Shown: positions 27,160 through 38,121, numbered from the stretch's first letter. The stretch is DNA of 64,000 nucleotides from Psychromonas marina (GCF_030161115.1 NZ_BSPQ01000005.1:408807-472806), one strand, 5' to 3'. Translations and numbers: made by a program. Notes: a model not told the origin generated them from the sequence alone.

Positions 27160-28089
27160 ATGGCGAAGGATTTATTTTATAGTTTGGATTTAAACCTCCT
27201 GCGTACTTTTATGGTGTTATCACAAGAGTTAAATATGCGCAAAACGGCTGATAGGCTATTTGTCTCTCAACCTGCGATTAGCCAAGCGTTGCAAAAGTTA
27301 AGAAACCATTTTGATGATCCCCTCTTTATTAAGGTACGAACAGGTCTAGAGCCTACTGCTTTTGCGACATCTCTTGCAACAAAAATCACACCATACCTTG
27401 ACGGCATCTCAACAACATTAAATGCTTCACAGGCATTTTCCCCTGCCGATATTAACTCAACATTAAAGATTGCACTTTCCCCCCCTGCGCTGACTTGTTT
27501 ATCGGGCACACTATTTAATATCATTAAAAAAGAAGCCCCTAATGCACAACTAGAGTTAGTCAGTTGGACTGCTTCTAGCCCGCAAGATATTCAAAAAGGA
27601 CAGGTATTGATGGGGGTAAGTTATGCAACGGAGCATCTTTCTAAGGAAGTATTCACACAAGAATTAGTCCAGCTCACAGGTTTACTCTTAGTGAGACAGG
27701 ACCATCCTATTAAAGCAAAAACTGTTGTGCCTGAAGACCTTGCCGGTTATGAAATAGCAGTAATGATTACAGCTGGCTGGAATGATAATTTTAGCTACGC
27801 TTCAAAGATACTCGATAAGTATAATGTCGATCATAAGGTTAGTTTTCGTTCAGAACATATCATGGCATTGATTGATGTTGTACAACATACTGATATGTAT
27901 TTACCTCACTCTAACCTTTTTCCTATTGATAGCTACCCGACGTTACGGGCGGTTAATGTGTTATTTGAAGGTGAACCATTTCATTACCCTGTATACAGTT
28001 ACATGCATCTTAAAAATAGAAATAGTCCACTGTTAAATTGGCTACATTCGATCATTAAAAAAGTGCTCATCGAACAAATTGATCAATAG
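27160..28089 (+). CDS. LysR-family transcriptional regulator
   Basis: A 309-residue LysR-type regulator. The winged helix-turn-helix (about 10-70) contains LNLLRTFMVLSQELNMRKTADRL and QPAISQALQKLR. The C-terminal periplasmic-binding-protein-like effector domain starts about residue 95. AAGGA precedes the ATG. It is followed in the same direction by a beta-barrel gene after a structured 140-nt gap. The effector and targets are not evident. Confidence 0.92.
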   Translation: MAKDLFYSLDLNLLRTFMVLSQELNMRKTADRLFVSQPAISQALQKLRNHFDDPLFIKVRTGLEPTAFATSLATKITPYLDGISTTLNASQAFSPADINSTLKIALSPPALTCLSGTLFNIIKKEAPNAQLELVSWTASSPQDIQKGQVLMGVSYATEHLSKEVFTQELVQLTGLLLVRQDHPIKAKTVVPEDLAGYEIAVMITAGWNDNFSYASKILDKYNVDHKVSFRSEHIMALIDVVQHTDMYLPHSNLFPIDSYPTLRAVNVLFEGEPFHYPVYSYMHLKNRNSPLLNWLHSIIKKVLIEQIDQ

Positions 28090-28125
28090 CACTTATCCAT
28101 TTGCTTATCTGTCATATAAAGACTC

Positions 28126-28218
28126 CTAATTAGCCCCGTAATTAAATAACACTTAGTATCCTTTCGATCGACAGGAGGTCAAAGCCAGTAAGGATACTCA
28201 AAATGTGTTACTAATTAG
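28126..28218 (+). promoter_or_regulatory. nested inverted repeats in the leader of the 28229 gene
   Basis: Three nested arm pairs: CTAATTAG (28126-28133 and 28211-28218), TAACAC (28147-28152) with GTGTTA (28205-28210), and AGTATCCTT (28155-28163) with AAGGATACT (28190-28198). The loop contains AGGAGG. The structure ends 10 nt before the ATG. There is no U-run, so it is not a simple terminator. It could be a folded 5' leader or a two-site operator. Confidence 0.5.
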
Positions 28219-28228
28219 AGTATAAAAA

Positions 28229-28792
28229 ATGAAAAAAATAACCATGAAACTTGCCGTTATTACAGCGCTTTCCTTCTCTTCTAGCCTACTTGCAGAGCAA
28301 ATAGTATCGGAACGATCAAACTATCAAGGGCACCGCATTGGTTTGGGTATTTCATCAGGCACAATAGGAGATATTGATGGTGCTGAAAGTATTGATATTG
28401 GTAACGGTATAAAAATTGAATATGGTTATGATTTAAATAGAATATTTGGTTTTAATGCCTCATTAGATAAAAATAAAGATGATATGAACCTCTATGGTTC
28501 AAGGTATGAGTATGATCTTTCTTCATTTAAGGTTGATACAGATATCGGTTACGCCTTCTTTTTTGATAACTTTACTGTTAAACCCTACGGTGCCATTGGT
28601 CTTGCTCATATCAAAGAAAAAAATACAATAAATGATCTTTCTTATACAGCATCAGAAAATGCTTTATTGCTTGGAATGGGGGTACGTGCAACGTTTGATT
28701 TTGGAATGTACGTAGATCTTCGCACTAACTATATGATATTAGAATATATTGACCTTGACCAATTATCATTGACGGTTGGTTACAAGTTCTAA
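28229..28792 (+). CDS. small outer-membrane beta-barrel protein
   Basis: A 187-residue exported protein. A signal peptide (about 1-22, ending LLA) is followed by alternating amphipathic strands with aromatic girdles, such as YGYDLNRIFGFNASLDKN and TVKPYGAIGLAHIKE. The C-terminus ends in Phe (LTVGYKF), the usual BAM signal for outer-membrane insertion. It is probably an eight-stranded barrel of the OmpA/OmpW-like size class. The role is unknown. It sits between a LysR gene and a second small barrel. Confidence 0.78.
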   Translation: MKKITMKLAVITALSFSSSLLAEQIVSERSNYQGHRIGLGISSGTIGDIDGAESIDIGNGIKIEYGYDLNRIFGFNASLDKNKDDMNLYGSRYEYDLSSFKVDTDIGYAFFFDNFTVKPYGAIGLAHIKEKNTINDLSYTASENALLLGMGVRATFDFGMYVDLRTNYMILEYIDLDQLSLTVGYKF

Positions 28793-28869
28793 AGACCTAA
28801 GTACAAAGTCTCTACATATGGATATGCTCAGTGCCACGGTTGGCATTCTTTCTAATACTAGGTCATTGC

Positions 28870-29385
28870 ATGAAATTCAAACTTATTTTTATCGCGCTAT
28901 TTATTGTTTCAAAACCTCTTCTTGCAACTAGTTTACATTTTTCGCCTGAAGTAAAAATAGGTCCTTATTACGGATCTGGTCTTTCTGGTTGGGGAACACA
29001 ACTCGGCTTATCAGATAAACTCGGCATGGATGCAATATACATATCTTATACTCATACTTATTCTGAATTTCTTACTGATAAAGACAGGTTAAAAACCTAC
29101 CGTGTTGGAGCGCAATATCGGTTAAATAACGCTCCTAATGTTTCTTTTCAATTTGAAGTTGGTGTGGTTGATTATGAAGGTATCCAACGAAAAATATTCA
29201 ATCCTAATGAACTTAGTTATCGAAATGCGACAGGTTTTAGTTCCGCCCTTGCTTGGGTAGTATCTATTAATGACAATGTTGGTTTTAGGCTTGGTGTTGA
29301 TGGCAATTACATTGATAACAAAAAAACTTTTTTACCTTATTCTTTTTCTGCTACATATTCGACTGGTATTGTTTTACGATTTTAA
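28870..29385 (+). CDS. second small outer-membrane beta-barrel protein
   Basis: A 171-residue exported protein with signal peptide MKFKLIFIALFIVSKPLLA and strand-rich body (YRVGAQYRLNN, VSFQFEVGVVDYEG, NVGFRLGVDGNYIDN). The C-terminal Phe (GIVLRF) is typical of barrels. The open frame begins at a GTG (28831), but ATG 28870 starts exactly at the signal peptide, so I chose it. It lies 77 nt after the first barrel gene, probably in the same transcript. Function is unknown. Confidence 0.72.
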   Translation: MKFKLIFIALFIVSKPLLATSLHFSPEVKIGPYYGSGLSGWGTQLGLSDKLGMDAIYISYTHTYSEFLTDKDRLKTYRVGAQYRLNNAPNVSFQFEVGVVDYEGIQRKIFNPNELSYRNATGFSSALAWVVSINDNVGFRLGVDGNYIDNKKTFLPYSFSATYSTGIVLRF

Positions 29386-29416
29386 AATGACACCAGACTA
29401 TTAGAAAAAAGAAATT

Positions 29417-29455
29417 AAAAAAGCCCCGTTATGTTAACCATAACGGGGCTTTTAT
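29417..29455. terminator. bidirectional terminator between barrel gene and pta
   Basis: A perfect 15-bp stem (29419-29433 with 29439-29453) with a 5-nt loop. The A-run on one side and T-run on the other serve both convergent genes. Confidence 0.95.
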
Positions 29456-29478
29456 TTGCGATAAAAAGCGTTAATTAA

Positions 29479-31659
29479 TTACGCTTTTTCAGCAATCTGT
29501 TTAACTTCTAACTCTTTTTCTTGAGCTTGTGTTGCTTGAATTGCTGTTAAAGCAATGGTGTAAACGATATCGTCTACTAATGCGCCACGAGATAAGTCAT
29601 TTACTGGCTTACGCACGCCTTGTAGCATTGGACCGATACTGATTAGGTCTGCACTACGTTGTACGGCTTTATAAGTTGTATTACCAGTATTTAGATCTGG
29701 GAAGATAAATACTGTTGCTTGACCTGCTACTTTAGAATCTGGTGCTTTACTCTTAGCAACATTTTCCATTACCGCAGCATCGTACTGTAGTGGACCATCA
29801 ATAAGAAGGTCTGGACGACGATCTTGAGCAATTTTAGTTGCTTCACGTACTTTCTCTACGTCAGAACCAGCACCTGAGTTACCCGTAGAGTAACTGATCA
29901 TTGCTACTTTAGGGTCGATACCAAATGCGATTGCAGAATCAGCAGATTGAATCGCGATATCAGCTAGTTGTTCAGCAGTTGGGTCTGGGTTGATTGCACA
30001 GTCACCGTAAACTAATACTTGATCAGGTAGTAACATAAAGAAGATAGATGAAATTATGTTAGCACCTGGTGCTGTTTTAATTAACTGCATCGCTGGGCGG
30101 ATAGTATTTGCTGTCGTGTGTACTGCACCAGAAACTAGGCCTGCAACTTCATTTTCAGCTAGCATCATTGTACCTAGTACAACTGGGTCTTGTAATTGTT
30201 CACGTGCAACAACTTCAGTTAGACCTTTCGCTTTACGTAGTTCAACCATAGGTGCTACGTAGTTTTCAAGTACATCGTTAGGGTTGATGATTTCAACGTC
30301 ATCAGTCAATACGATACCTTGCTGTGTAGCAATACGGTGAATTTCGTCTGGGTTACCTAGTAAAACAGGTTTAGCGATACCACGTTGTGCACAGATAAGC
30401 GCCGCTTGAATTGTACGTGGCTCTTCACCTTCAGGTAATACAATACGTTGGTTCGCTTTACGAGCAAGCTCAGTTAAGTGGTAACGGAACGCTGGTGGCG
30501 ATAAACGACGTGTAAGTGAAGAATCTTCAGTTAACGTGTTTAACCAATGCTTGTCGATATGACCTGCAATGTATTCTTGTACTTTTTCAATACGCTCAAC
30601 GTCATTAACTGGAATTTCCATGTTGAAGTTTTGTAGACGTTGCGCTGTCTGCCATGTATTGCTCTTGATTAATAGAATCGGTAAACCAGATTCCATTGCA
30701 CGATGACAAAGCTTCATGACTTCTTCTTCTGGTGGGTAATCACCAGTAAGCAGTAAACAACCAATTTTCATGCCGTTCATTACAGCTAAACAAGCGGCGA
30801 TGATTACATCACTACGGTCGCCAGAAGTTACTAACATTGAGCCTGCTTTAAAGTGTTGAACCATGTTAGGAATCGTACGTGCACAGAAAGTTACACTGTG
30901 TAAACGACGGTGCTCGATGTCACCTTTATTCAGTACTTTTGCTTCTAAGTGTATCGCTAAATCTTGAACACGTGGTGCAATTAGCTCTGCGCTCCATGGG
31001 ATACAACCTAGGATTGGCAGTGGGCTTTTGCTGAACATTTGTAATACTTCAAGGTTGGTCTGTGTGCCAGCCAGTGGAATATCAAACATTTCATTCATAT
31101 CAGGGCTGTTGCTATCAGTCTCATCAATTGGCGCGCCAACTTTGTTGATGATACAACCAACGATACGCTTATTCTTTTTACCACCAAATGAAGAAACGGC
31201 AATTTCCATGCGTTCTTTCAATTGTTGTGAAGAATCATTGCTTGGATGCGTCACGAATACCATTTCAGCACCTAGTGCTTTAGCAATGCTGTAGTTAATT
31301 TCGTTGGCAAACTGATGCTTATCAGTTGGTACTAGACCTTCAACAATGATCACATCACTGTCTTTAGTGATTTTTTGGAAACGCTCAACAATATTTTCTA
31401 ATAATTCAGATTTGTTACCTGAAGAGATTAGGTTTTCTGCATACTTCATTGCAAATGGTTCAGGTGGGTTGATCGATGAACCGTTACGTAATGTAGCAGT
31501 TGAACGTTCAGGACCTGTATCACCAGAGCGAGGTTGTGCAATTGGTTTGAAGAAGTTAACTGCAACACCTTGACGCTCCATTGCGCGGACCATACCAAGA
31601 CTTACAGATGTAACACCAACGCCAGCGCCGATGGGAATGAGCATAATTGTGCGGGACAT
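29479..31659 (-). CDS. pta: phosphate acetyltransferase
   Basis: A 726-residue long-form Pta, which interconverts acetyl-CoA and acetyl phosphate. It has an N-terminal P-loop/BioD-like domain starting [22 protein letters not shown], a central DRTGG domain, and the C-terminal catalytic PTA_PTB domain (about 390-715) with LPEGEEPRT and [22 protein letters not shown] precedes the ATG. It lies 69 nt downstream of ackA on the same strand and forms the classical ackA-pta acetate operon. Confidence 0.97.
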   Translation of the reverse strand: MSRTIMLIPIGAGVGVTSVSLGMVRAMERQGVAVNFFKPIAQPRSGDTGPERSTATLRNGSSINPPEPFAMKYAENLISSGNKSELLENIVERFQKITKDSDVIIVEGLVPTDKHQFANEINYSIAKALGAEMVFVTHPSNDSSQQLKERMEIAVSSFGGKKNKRIVGCIINKVGAPIDETDSNSPDMNEMFDIPLAGTQTNLEVLQMFSKSPLPILGCIPWSAELIAPRVQDLAIHLEAKVLNKGDIEHRRLHSVTFCARTIPNMVQHFKAGSMLVTSGDRSDVIIAACLAVMNGMKIGCLLLTGDYPPEEEVMKLCHRAMESGLPILLIKSNTWQTAQRLQNFNMEIPVNDVERIEKVQEYIAGHIDKHWLNTLTEDSSLTRRLSPPAFRYHLTELARKANQRIVLPEGEEPRTIQAALICAQRGIAKPVLLGNPDEIHRIATQQGIVLTDDVEIINPNDVLENYVAPMVELRKAKGLTEVVAREQLQDPVVLGTMMLAENEVAGLVSGAVHTTANTIRPAMQLIKTAPGANIISSIFFMLLPDQVLVYGDCAINPDPTAEQLADIAIQSADSAIAFGIDPKVAMISYSTGNSGAGSDVEKVREATKIAQDRRPDLLIDGPLQYDAAVMENVAKSKAPDSKVAGQATVFIFPDLNTGNTTYKAVQRSADLISIGPMLQGVRKPVNDLSRGALVDDIVYTIALTAIQATQAQEKELEVKQIAEKA

Positions 31660-31728
31660 AACTATTCCTTTTATATTAAGGATTAAAAATAGTAATGAGG
31701 GGAGTTCCCCTCAAATAATAATGGTTGA

Positions 31729-32928
31729 TTAAGCAGTAACAAGCGCCGCTGAATCTTGTGCAATTACCCACTCTTCATTGGTTGGTATAACCATTGCAAT
31801 TGGAGAGTTTTCCTTGGTGATAGTGCCTTGCTTGCCAAGTATTGTAGCTTTATTTTTCTCAGCATCAACTTGGTAGCCAAACACAGTCAATAATTCTAGT
31901 ACTTTATTACGTACTAAGTCAGAATTTTCACCGATACCACCTGTAAATACAAGTGCATCAATACGACCTAGTGGAACTGCGTAACCAGCGATGTATTTTG
32001 CTAAACGGTAACAGAAAATGTCACGTGCTAAAATGGCTTGTTGATTACCTTCTTCGCAAGCATTTTGAATGTCACGGAAATCACTTGAAATACCAGAAAT
32101 TCCTAGTAAACCACTTTGTTTTTGTAACATATCCATTACACCAGAGACGCTGTAACCTTCGCGTGTAACAAGGTGCTCAATAATACTCGGATCGATATCA
32201 CCACAGCGTGTACCCATTACTAGGCCTGCAAGTGGTGTCATGCCCATACTAGTATCAACACATTGACCATTTTTAATCGCACAAACACTACCACCGTTAC
32301 CTAAGTGAGCTGAGATAACGTTAGTTTCAGAAATTGGTTTATCTAATGCTTTAGCTGCTTCGCGGCTAACAAACAGGTGGCTTGTTCCGTGCATACCGTA
32401 GCGGCGAATGCCTTTCTCTTTGTAAAGGTGGTATGGCAGAGCGTATAAGAAAGAAGTTGCAGGCATAGACTGATGGAATGCAGTATCAAACACTGCAACC
32501 TGTGGAAGTTCTGGAAATGCATCTCTTGCTGCTCGAATTCCCATAATAGCTGCTGGGTTATGTAATGGTGCTAAAGAGGCACATTCATTAATTCCCTTAC
32601 AAACTTCAGGCGTGATAACGACAGATTTAGTAAATTGTTCGCCGCCATGTACTACACGGTGCCCTACAGCCACAAATTGCTCTGCAAGACCTTCTTCTTT
32701 TTTAATTATTTCTTCTACAATGTAAGAGATTGCTTCTTTGTGTGCGCTATTTGCAGGAAGGTGAGTTGCACCTTTTTCACCTGCAATTTTCCACTTCATA
32801 CGTGCATCAGGAAGATTAAAGCATTCAGCAAGACCGCTGATCACTTCATCGCCATTGTTGGCGTTGATGACAGCAAATTTAAGAGACGAACTACCACAGT
32901 TAAGGACAAGAACTAATTTATTGCTCAT
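31729..32928 (-). CDS. ackA: acetate kinase
   Basis: A 399-residue ASKHA-fold kinase that makes ATP and acetate from acetyl phosphate. Signatures are the start [37 protein letters not shown], the [10 protein letters not shown] segment and [10 protein letters not shown]. Length is normal. It is the first gene of ackA-pta. A perfect HexR-type palindrome lies about 127 bp upstream of the ATG, in the region shared with divergent yfbV. Confidence 0.97.
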   Translation of the reverse strand: MSNKLVLVLNCGSSSLKFAVINANNGDEVISGLAECFNLPDARMKWKIAGEKGATHLPANSAHKEAISYIVEEIIKKEEGLAEQFVAVGHRVVHGGEQFTKSVVITPEVCKGINECASLAPLHNPAAIMGIRAARDAFPELPQVAVFDTAFHQSMPATSFLYALPYHLYKEKGIRRYGMHGTSHLFVSREAAKALDKPISETNVISAHLGNGGSVCAIKNGQCVDTSMGMTPLAGLVMGTRCGDIDPSIIEHLVTREGYSVSGVMDMLQKQSGLLGISGISSDFRDIQNACEEGNQQAILARDIFCYRLAKYIAGYAVPLGRIDALVFTGGIGENSDLVRNKVLELLTVFGYQVDAEKNKATILGKQGTITKENSPIAMVIPTNEEWVIAQDSAALVTA

Positions 32929-33054
32929 GAAATATTCCAGTAATTAAAGTTAAAGGTGTATCACACCGTTATTTGGTTAGACAAAAAAAACGATAAAATA
33001 TTAATTACCATGTAGGAGACGCTACTCACACATGATTATATGAGTTTACGCTTC

Positions 33055-33069
33055 TGTAATAAAATTACA
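33055..33069. promoter_or_regulatory. HexR-type palindrome upstream of ackA
   Basis: TGTAATAAAATTACA is a perfect match to TGTAAT-www-ATTACA, the HexR operator described in Shewanella and relatives. HexR controls central carbon genes including fermentation genes. It lies between divergent ackA and yfbV. Confidence 0.75.
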
Positions 33070-33178
33070 AAGTAGATTTTGACAAATTTTATTTAAAATC
33101 AATTTTTTGATTAACTATTTATGCTTTCGCTAGTTGTGCTAGTCTTTGTTGTATTAATACGTTATTTGGGAGGTGCTT

Positions 33179-33628
33179 TTGAAACTATTTTTTGATGTAA
33201 TTAGGCAGGGGGATTTTTACCTTAAAAACTGGCCCAAGCAAAAGACGTTGAACTGTTTATTTGTCGACAGTAAAGTTGTCTATTATACGCGTTTAGCTAT
33301 AAAGGTTATTCCTTTATTTGTTATATTAATCATGTGTTTAAATGTTTTATTGCCTGGCTTGTTGAATTGGCCTGCAACAGCGACACTGGTTCTTTTTTTA
33401 ATGGGATTACCTGTTCAAGGTTTATATTGGTTAGGAAAGCGATCTAGTGCCTTTTTACCTAATCAACTACTGCCTTGGTATATCGCGATTGAAAAGAAGC
33501 TAAATCAAGGAGTAACTCAAGATGGCGTGATGGCAAAAAGGCCCCGTTATGTTGATTTAGCACTTTTACTTAAACATGCTTTCAAGCGTGGTGGTGATAA
33601 TTTCTTACAGAATAACGAACTAATTTAG
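33179..33628 (+). CDS. yfbV: YfbV family (UPF0208) membrane protein
   Basis: A 149-residue membrane protein with two transmembrane helices (about 45-65 and 70-90) and the family phrase GLYWLGKRS. In E. coli YfbV lies next to ackA-pta and insulates the Ter macrodomain. The same neighbourhood is kept here. The start is probably TTG 33179: GGGAGG at 33168-33173 is 5 nt upstream of it and overlaps the alternative GTG at 33173. Confidence 0.88.
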   Translation: MKLFFDVIRQGDFYLKNWPKQKTLNCLFVDSKVVYYTRLAIKVIPLFVILIMCLNVLLPGLLNWPATATLVLFLMGLPVQGLYWLGKRSSAFLPNQLLPWYIAIEKKLNQGVTQDGVMAKRPRYVDLALLLKHAFKRGGDNFLQNNELI

Positions 33629-34036
33629 AAATAAAACAACAGTTATTCAATATGAATGGTCGTTTTAAGAAAATATGATCAACAGGAGGGGGCTGGTTTT
33701 TCCTTGTCGAGAGTAACCATTTTAACGCTCATAAAGGTATCTACTCGTGTTATATCTCTTTATATAATAGTAATTTAAACAATCAATAAACCTCTGTAAT
33801 GCCTGTTACTATTGGTTTGTGTCACTCTAAAGCAATGCTGTTATTAATAATAAATGACGATTAATGTCGTTATGAGCGGTCACCAAAAGCCATTTTATGT
33901 TGTCAGTGTAACTATCAGAAATTATTAATAGGTTCTGATAGTTATGCTTGAATTTTGCTCGTTTGGCGCTTCTATATTGTACCGGTTGTAATTTTATTAC
34001 ATAATTTAATGGTTAAACTGAAAAAATATTACATTG
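33629..34036. other. convergent intergenic region with orphan HexR-type site and hairpin
   Basis: About 408 nt between convergent yfbV and rlmA. It contains an 11-bp inverted repeat, AACTATCAGAA (33910-33920) with TTCTGATAGTT (33933-33943), without a U-run on either strand. It also contains a perfect HexR-type palindrome at 33987-34001. No ORF above 60 codons was found. An operator without a downstream gene suggests an unannotated transcript. Confidence 0.5.
33987..34001. promoter_or_regulatory. orphan HexR-type palindrome
   Basis: TGTAATTTTATTACA is identical to the site before focA and has the same half-sites as the one before ackA. Here it lies past the 3' ends of both flanking genes. Confidence 0.65.
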
Positions 34037-34855
34037 TTATACTTTCTTATAAACTTCAATATTAAAATCACACTCTATATTCCAGCGTTTCTCATCAACT
34101 AATCGTTGCATCTTTTCTGGATTAAATTTCCATGCAAAAGGGGTCATTTGGATCAAATCTTTTAAAATCTGAACATCATTGATCTGCAATGGGTAATTTA
34201 AGTTGATCTGTTCTACTTTAGTAAAACCTGTTGGGGCATCATTTTCACTGATATGCTCATTTACTTGATCATAAATTTTAGTACGCAATTCATATAAATG
34301 ACGTGGTGCAGGGGTAACGGTGATGAGATAACCGTCTTGCTTAATAAGGCGTAGCAATTCACTATCGAGCGAAGGTGCATAGATACGTATTAACGCATCA
34401 AGGCTATCATTTTCGAGTGGTACATCGTAGGCACTAGCAACACAAAAATTGATTGTCTTATAACGTTTAGCGGCATAGCGAATGGCCACCTTAGAGATAT
34501 CTAATGCATTAATCGTTGCAGACTCTGGTAGTGATTGTGCAAGAAAATTAGTGTAGTAACCCTCACCACAGCCTAAATCAAGCAGGGTAGGCGACTCTAT
34601 TTTACCAAGCAGTTGATTGCTTAAAGCCGATAGCTTTTCAGCTAGCGGTAAGTAACCATCGCTATTTAAAAAAGCACGACGCGCCATCATCATCTCTTTG
34701 TTATCACCTGGATTTTTAGAGTTTTTCGCACTGACAGGTAATAGGTTTAAGTAACCCTCTTTAGCGATATCAAAGTGATGATTATTTTCACATATTTGTG
34801 TGTTGTTGGTTTGTGTGAAGTTGCTTTGACAAAGTGGGCAGATAAATGGGCTCAT
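34037..34855 (-). CDS. rlmA: 23S rRNA (guanine-N1)-methyltransferase, RlmA type
   Basis: A 272-residue methyltransferase of the RlmA(I)/RrmA family, which modifies G745 of 23S rRNA in E. coli. An N-terminal zinc finger uses CPLC and C-x4-H (residues about 5-27), followed by the conserved FDIAKEGYLNLLP and SKNPGDNKEMMMARRAFL. The Rossmann SAM motif is LLDLGCGEGYYTNFL. There is no typical terminator downstream. It follows pflA on the same strand with an 86-nt gap containing a hairpin. Confidence 0.94.
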   Translation of the reverse strand: MSPFICPLCQSNFTQTNNTQICENNHHFDIAKEGYLNLLPVSAKNSKNPGDNKEMMMARRAFLNSDGYLPLAEKLSALSNQLLGKIESPTLLDLGCGEGYYTNFLAQSLPESATINALDISKVAIRYAAKRYKTINFCVASAYDVPLENDSLDALIRIYAPSLDSELLRLIKQDGYLITVTPAPRHLYELRTKIYDQVNEHISENDAPTGFTKVEQINLNYPLQINDVQILKDLIQMTPFAWKFNPEKMQRLVDEKRWNIECDFNIEVYKKV

Positions 34856-34886
34856 GGGGATCTTACATTATTTGTTTGTTGAAGAA

Positions 34887-34917
34887 TGATCTACAGAAAA
34901 GAGTAATCTGTAGATCA
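34887..34917 (-). terminator. hairpin after pflA
   Basis: A perfect 11-bp inverted repeat, TGATCTACAGA (34887-34897) with TCTGTAGATCA (34907-34917), lies between pflA and rlmA. The minus-strand tail is only moderately U-rich, so termination may be partial. Confidence 0.6.
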
Positions 34918-34941
34918 ACATTTTCTTGGTGTTAAAAGTGC

Positions 34942-35682
34942 TTAATAGATTACGTTATCGTTGTACTGTAATAAAATATTCTTCACATCTTCCATCACTT
35001 CGCGCGATGGTGGGCTAACGCCATCTAATGGGTAAATCTCACCCATAGCAGTCCACTTATGCTTACCAAGCTCATGGTAAGGTAGCATTTCTATTTTTTC
35101 GATGTTCTTCATTGGTTCGATAAACTTACCTAATGCATGTGCATCTTCTAGGCAGTCGGTGTAACCAGGTACAACCACGTAACGCAAATAGACGGGTTGA
35201 TTCTGTTCTGCTAAATATCTCGCAAAATCAAGCGTGTATTTATTACTTACATGAGTAAGGTCGATATGTTTTTTATTGTCCATCTGTTTGATATCAAGCA
35301 ATACTAAATCGGCAACATCAAGCACAGATTTCGTCGTATCATCGATACGTCGTACAAACCCGTTGGTATCAAGACAAGTATGGATGCCTTCTAAGCGACA
35401 TGCCTCAAACATAGCGCGCACAAACTCAGGTTGTAACATCGCTTCACCACCTGAGATAGTGATACCACCACCCGATGCATTCATGAAGTGACGATATTGC
35501 AACAATTCAGTCATTAGTTCTTCAACGGTTGTTTCTTTACCGCCGTCAAGATCCCACGTATCACGATTATGGCAATATTTACAACGCATCAAGCAGCCTT
35601 GTAAAAAGATGATAAAACGAATGCCTGGGCCGTCAACGGTACCACAGGTTTCAATTGAATGAACATGTCCAATAACTGACAT
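34942..35682 (-). CDS. pflA: pyruvate formate-lyase activating enzyme
   Basis: A 246-residue radical-SAM activase that installs the glycyl radical on PflB. The iron-sulphur motif is CLMRCKYC (Cys-x3-Cys-x2-Cys, about residues 30-37), preceded by [16 protein letters not shown]. The SAM-binding [11 protein letters not shown] follows. AGGAG precedes the ATG. It is downstream of pflB, from which it is separated by a strong hairpin. Confidence 0.97.
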   Translation of the reverse strand: MSVIGHVHSIETCGTVDGPGIRFIIFLQGCLMRCKYCHNRDTWDLDGGKETTVEELMTELLQYRHFMNASGGGITISGGEAMLQPEFVRAMFEACRLEGIHTCLDTNGFVRRIDDTTKSVLDVADLVLLDIKQMDNKKHIDLTHVSNKYTLDFARYLAEQNQPVYLRYVVVPGYTDCLEDAHALGKFIEPMKNIEKIEMLPYHELGKHKWTAMGEIYPLDGVSPPSREVMEDVKNILLQYNDNVIY

Positions 35683-35749
35683 TTTGAAACTCCTAAAAAT
35701 AATTATTTAATGGCACTTTTCGATCACAATTAAATAATTATTCTTTGCA

Positions 35750-35789
35750 TAAAAAAAGAAAGGTTTCACCCGTAAAGATGAAACCTTTC
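35750..35789 (-). terminator. terminator/attenuator between pflB and pflA
   Basis: A perfect 11-bp stem, GAAAGGTTTCA (35758-35768) with TGAAACCTTTC (35779-35789), is followed on the minus strand by seven U. It probably lets only part of the transcription into pflA, so PflB greatly exceeds its activase. Confidence 0.9.
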
Positions 35790-35835
35790 ATATTATAACA
35801 GGCAAACGTAAAGGTTTGCCTTAATAATTTCTAGT

Positions 35836-38121
35836 TTATAGCGAAGCTGTGAAAGTACGTGAAATCACGTCTTGTTTTTGCTCTGCTGTTAACGAGTTAA
35901 AGCGTACTGCGTAACCAGATACACGGATAGTTAGCTGAGGGTATTTCTCAGGGTTTTCCATTGCATCTAATAACATTTCACGGTTCATTACGTTTACGTT
36001 TAAGTGCTGACCACCTTCAATTTCAGGTGTGTGCTTAAAGTAACCGTCCATAAGACCCGCTAAGTTAGCTTTTTGAGAATCGTCAGTTTTACCTAATGCG
36101 TTTGGTACGATTGAGAATGTGTAAGAGATACCATCCTGTGCGTATGCAAACGGTAGTTTAGATACTGATGTTAGTGATGCTACAGCACCTTTCTCATCAC
36201 GTCCGTGCATTGGGTTAGCGCCTGGTGCAAAAGGAGCACCTGAACGACGACCGTCTGGCGTGTTACCAGTTTTCTTACCGTATACAACGTTAGATGTAAT
36301 AGTAAGGATAGACTGTGTAGCACGTGCGTTACGGTACATTGGACGTGATTGAATTTTCTTCATGAAGCTTTCAACAAGCTCACAAGCGATATCATCAACA
36401 CGTGGATCGTTATTACCAAATTTAGGGTAATCGCCTTCGATTTCGAAGTCAGTAGCAATACCGTCTTCATCACGAATTGGACGTACTGTTGCGTATTTAA
36501 TTGCTGCTAATGAATCCGCTGCAATTGAAAGACCAGCAATACCACAAGCCATTGTACGTTCAACATCACGATCGTGAAGAGCCATTAGAGACGCTTCGTA
36601 GCTGTATTTATCGTGCATGTAGTGAATACAGTTAAGTGCAGTCACATATTGCTCAGCTAACCAATCCATGAAGTGATCAAGGTTATCGTAAACTTCTTGG
36701 AAGTTTAATACTTCACCAGTGATCGCAGGAAGCGTTTTAGGACCAACCTGTGCTTTAGACTTCTCATCTACACCGCCGTTAATTGCGTACAGAAGAGTTT
36801 TTGCTAAGTTTGCACGAGCACCGAAGAATTGCATCTGTTTACCAACAATCATTGGTGATACACAACAAGCGATAGCATAGTCATCGTTGTCGAAATCAGT
36901 ACGCATCAGGTCATCATTTTCGTACTGGATTGAAGAAGTATCGATAGATACTTTTGCACAGTATTTTTTGAAGTTGATTGGAAGTTCTTCAGACCATAAA
37001 ACAGTAATGTTTGGCTCTGGAGAAGGACCCATAGTGTATTGAGTATGTAGGAAACGGAAACAGTTTTTCGTAACAAGAGTACGACCATCAACACCCATAC
37101 CACCGATTGACTCAGTTGCCCAGATAGGGTCACCAGAGAATAGATCATCGTATTCAGGAGTACGTAGGAAACGAACCATACGTAATTTCATTACTAGGTG
37201 ATCGATAAGCTCTTGAGCTTCAGTTTCATCAATAATACCAGCTTGTAAATCTTTCTCGATGAAGATATCTAAGAAAGTAGCAGTACGACCAAATGACATT
37301 GCTGCGCCATTTTGAGATTTGATTGCAGCTAGGTAACCGAAGTAAGTCCACTGAATCGCTTCTTTAGCGTTTGTAGCAGGACCTGAGATATCGAAACCGT
37401 AAGAAGCAGCCATCTCTTTGATTTGCTCTAGTGCACGGAATTGCTCGAAGATTTCTTCACGCAATTTCATAGTATCTTCTAGAGAAGTACCAGCAACTAA
37501 TTCAGCTTCTAAGCTCTTATGTTGAGCCGCTTTTTCAGCTTTTAGGAAATCAATACCGTAAAGTGTTACACGACGGTAATCACCAATGATACGACCACGG
37601 CCGTATGCATCTGGTAAACCAGTTAAAACACCAGATTTACGACATTTAAGGATGTCACCAGTGTAAACATCGAATACACCTTGGTTATGTGTTTTACGGA
37701 ATTCAGAGTAAGTTTTCTTGATACCTGCATCTAATTCTTTACCGTAAACTTTACAAGAACCATCGATCATACGAATACCGCCGTTAGGGATAATCGCACG
37801 TTTAAGTGGTTTTTCAGTTTGTAGGCCAACAATTGTTTCTAGACCTTGGTCAATGTAACCAGGTGCATGTGAAGTAATTGTAGAAACTACATCAGTATCA
37901 AAATCAACAGGTGCATGAGTAGCATTTTCCTGCTTGATACCTACCATTACATTTTCCCAAAGCTCATCAGTCGCTTTAGTCGCGCCTGCTAAGAAAGCTT
38001 CGTCGCCGTCAAATGGAGTATAGTTTTGTTGGATAAAGTCACGAACGTTAACTTCATTTTTCCAAGTTTCACCAGCAAAGCCGTTCCAAGCTGATGTAAA
38101 ATCTTCGTTAAGTTTTGTCAT
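35836..38121 (-). CDS. pflB: pyruvate formate-lyase (formate C-acetyltransferase)
   Basis: A 761-residue glycyl-radical enzyme that splits pyruvate with CoA into acetyl-CoA and formate under anoxia. The adjacent catalytic cysteines are Cys419-Cys420 (IACCVSPM). The C-terminal glycyl-radical loop RVSGYAVRF carries Gly736. Length matches E. coli PflB. AAAGGT precedes the ATG. It is 56 nt downstream of focA in a focA-pflB operon. Confidence 0.98.
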   Translation of the reverse strand: MTKLNEDFTSAWNGFAGETWKNEVNVRDFIQQNYTPFDGDEAFLAGATKATDELWENVMVGIKQENATHAPVDFDTDVVSTITSHAPGYIDQGLETIVGLQTEKPLKRAIIPNGGIRMIDGSCKVYGKELDAGIKKTYSEFRKTHNQGVFDVYTGDILKCRKSGVLTGLPDAYGRGRIIGDYRRVTLYGIDFLKAEKAAQHKSLEAELVAGTSLEDTMKLREEIFEQFRALEQIKEMAASYGFDISGPATNAKEAIQWTYFGYLAAIKSQNGAAMSFGRTATFLDIFIEKDLQAGIIDETEAQELIDHLVMKLRMVRFLRTPEYDDLFSGDPIWATESIGGMGVDGRTLVTKNCFRFLHTQYTMGPSPEPNITVLWSEELPINFKKYCAKVSIDTSSIQYENDDLMRTDFDNDDYAIACCVSPMIVGKQMQFFGARANLAKTLLYAINGGVDEKSKAQVGPKTLPAITGEVLNFQEVYDNLDHFMDWLAEQYVTALNCIHYMHDKYSYEASLMALHDRDVERTMACGIAGLSIAADSLAAIKYATVRPIRDEDGIATDFEIEGDYPKFGNNDPRVDDIACELVESFMKKIQSRPMYRNARATQSILTITSNVVYGKKTGNTPDGRRSGAPFAPGANPMHGRDEKGAVASLTSVSKLPFAYAQDGISYTFSIVPNALGKTDDSQKANLAGLMDGYFKHTPEIEGGQHLNVNVMNREMLLDAMENPEKYPQLTIRVSGYAVRFNSLTAEQKQDVISRTFTASL

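Noticed and set aside
28203..28214. Leader peptide MCY before the beta-barrel gene
   Set aside because: The only ribosome-binding-like AGGAGG is too far upstream, and a three-residue frame is expected by chance.
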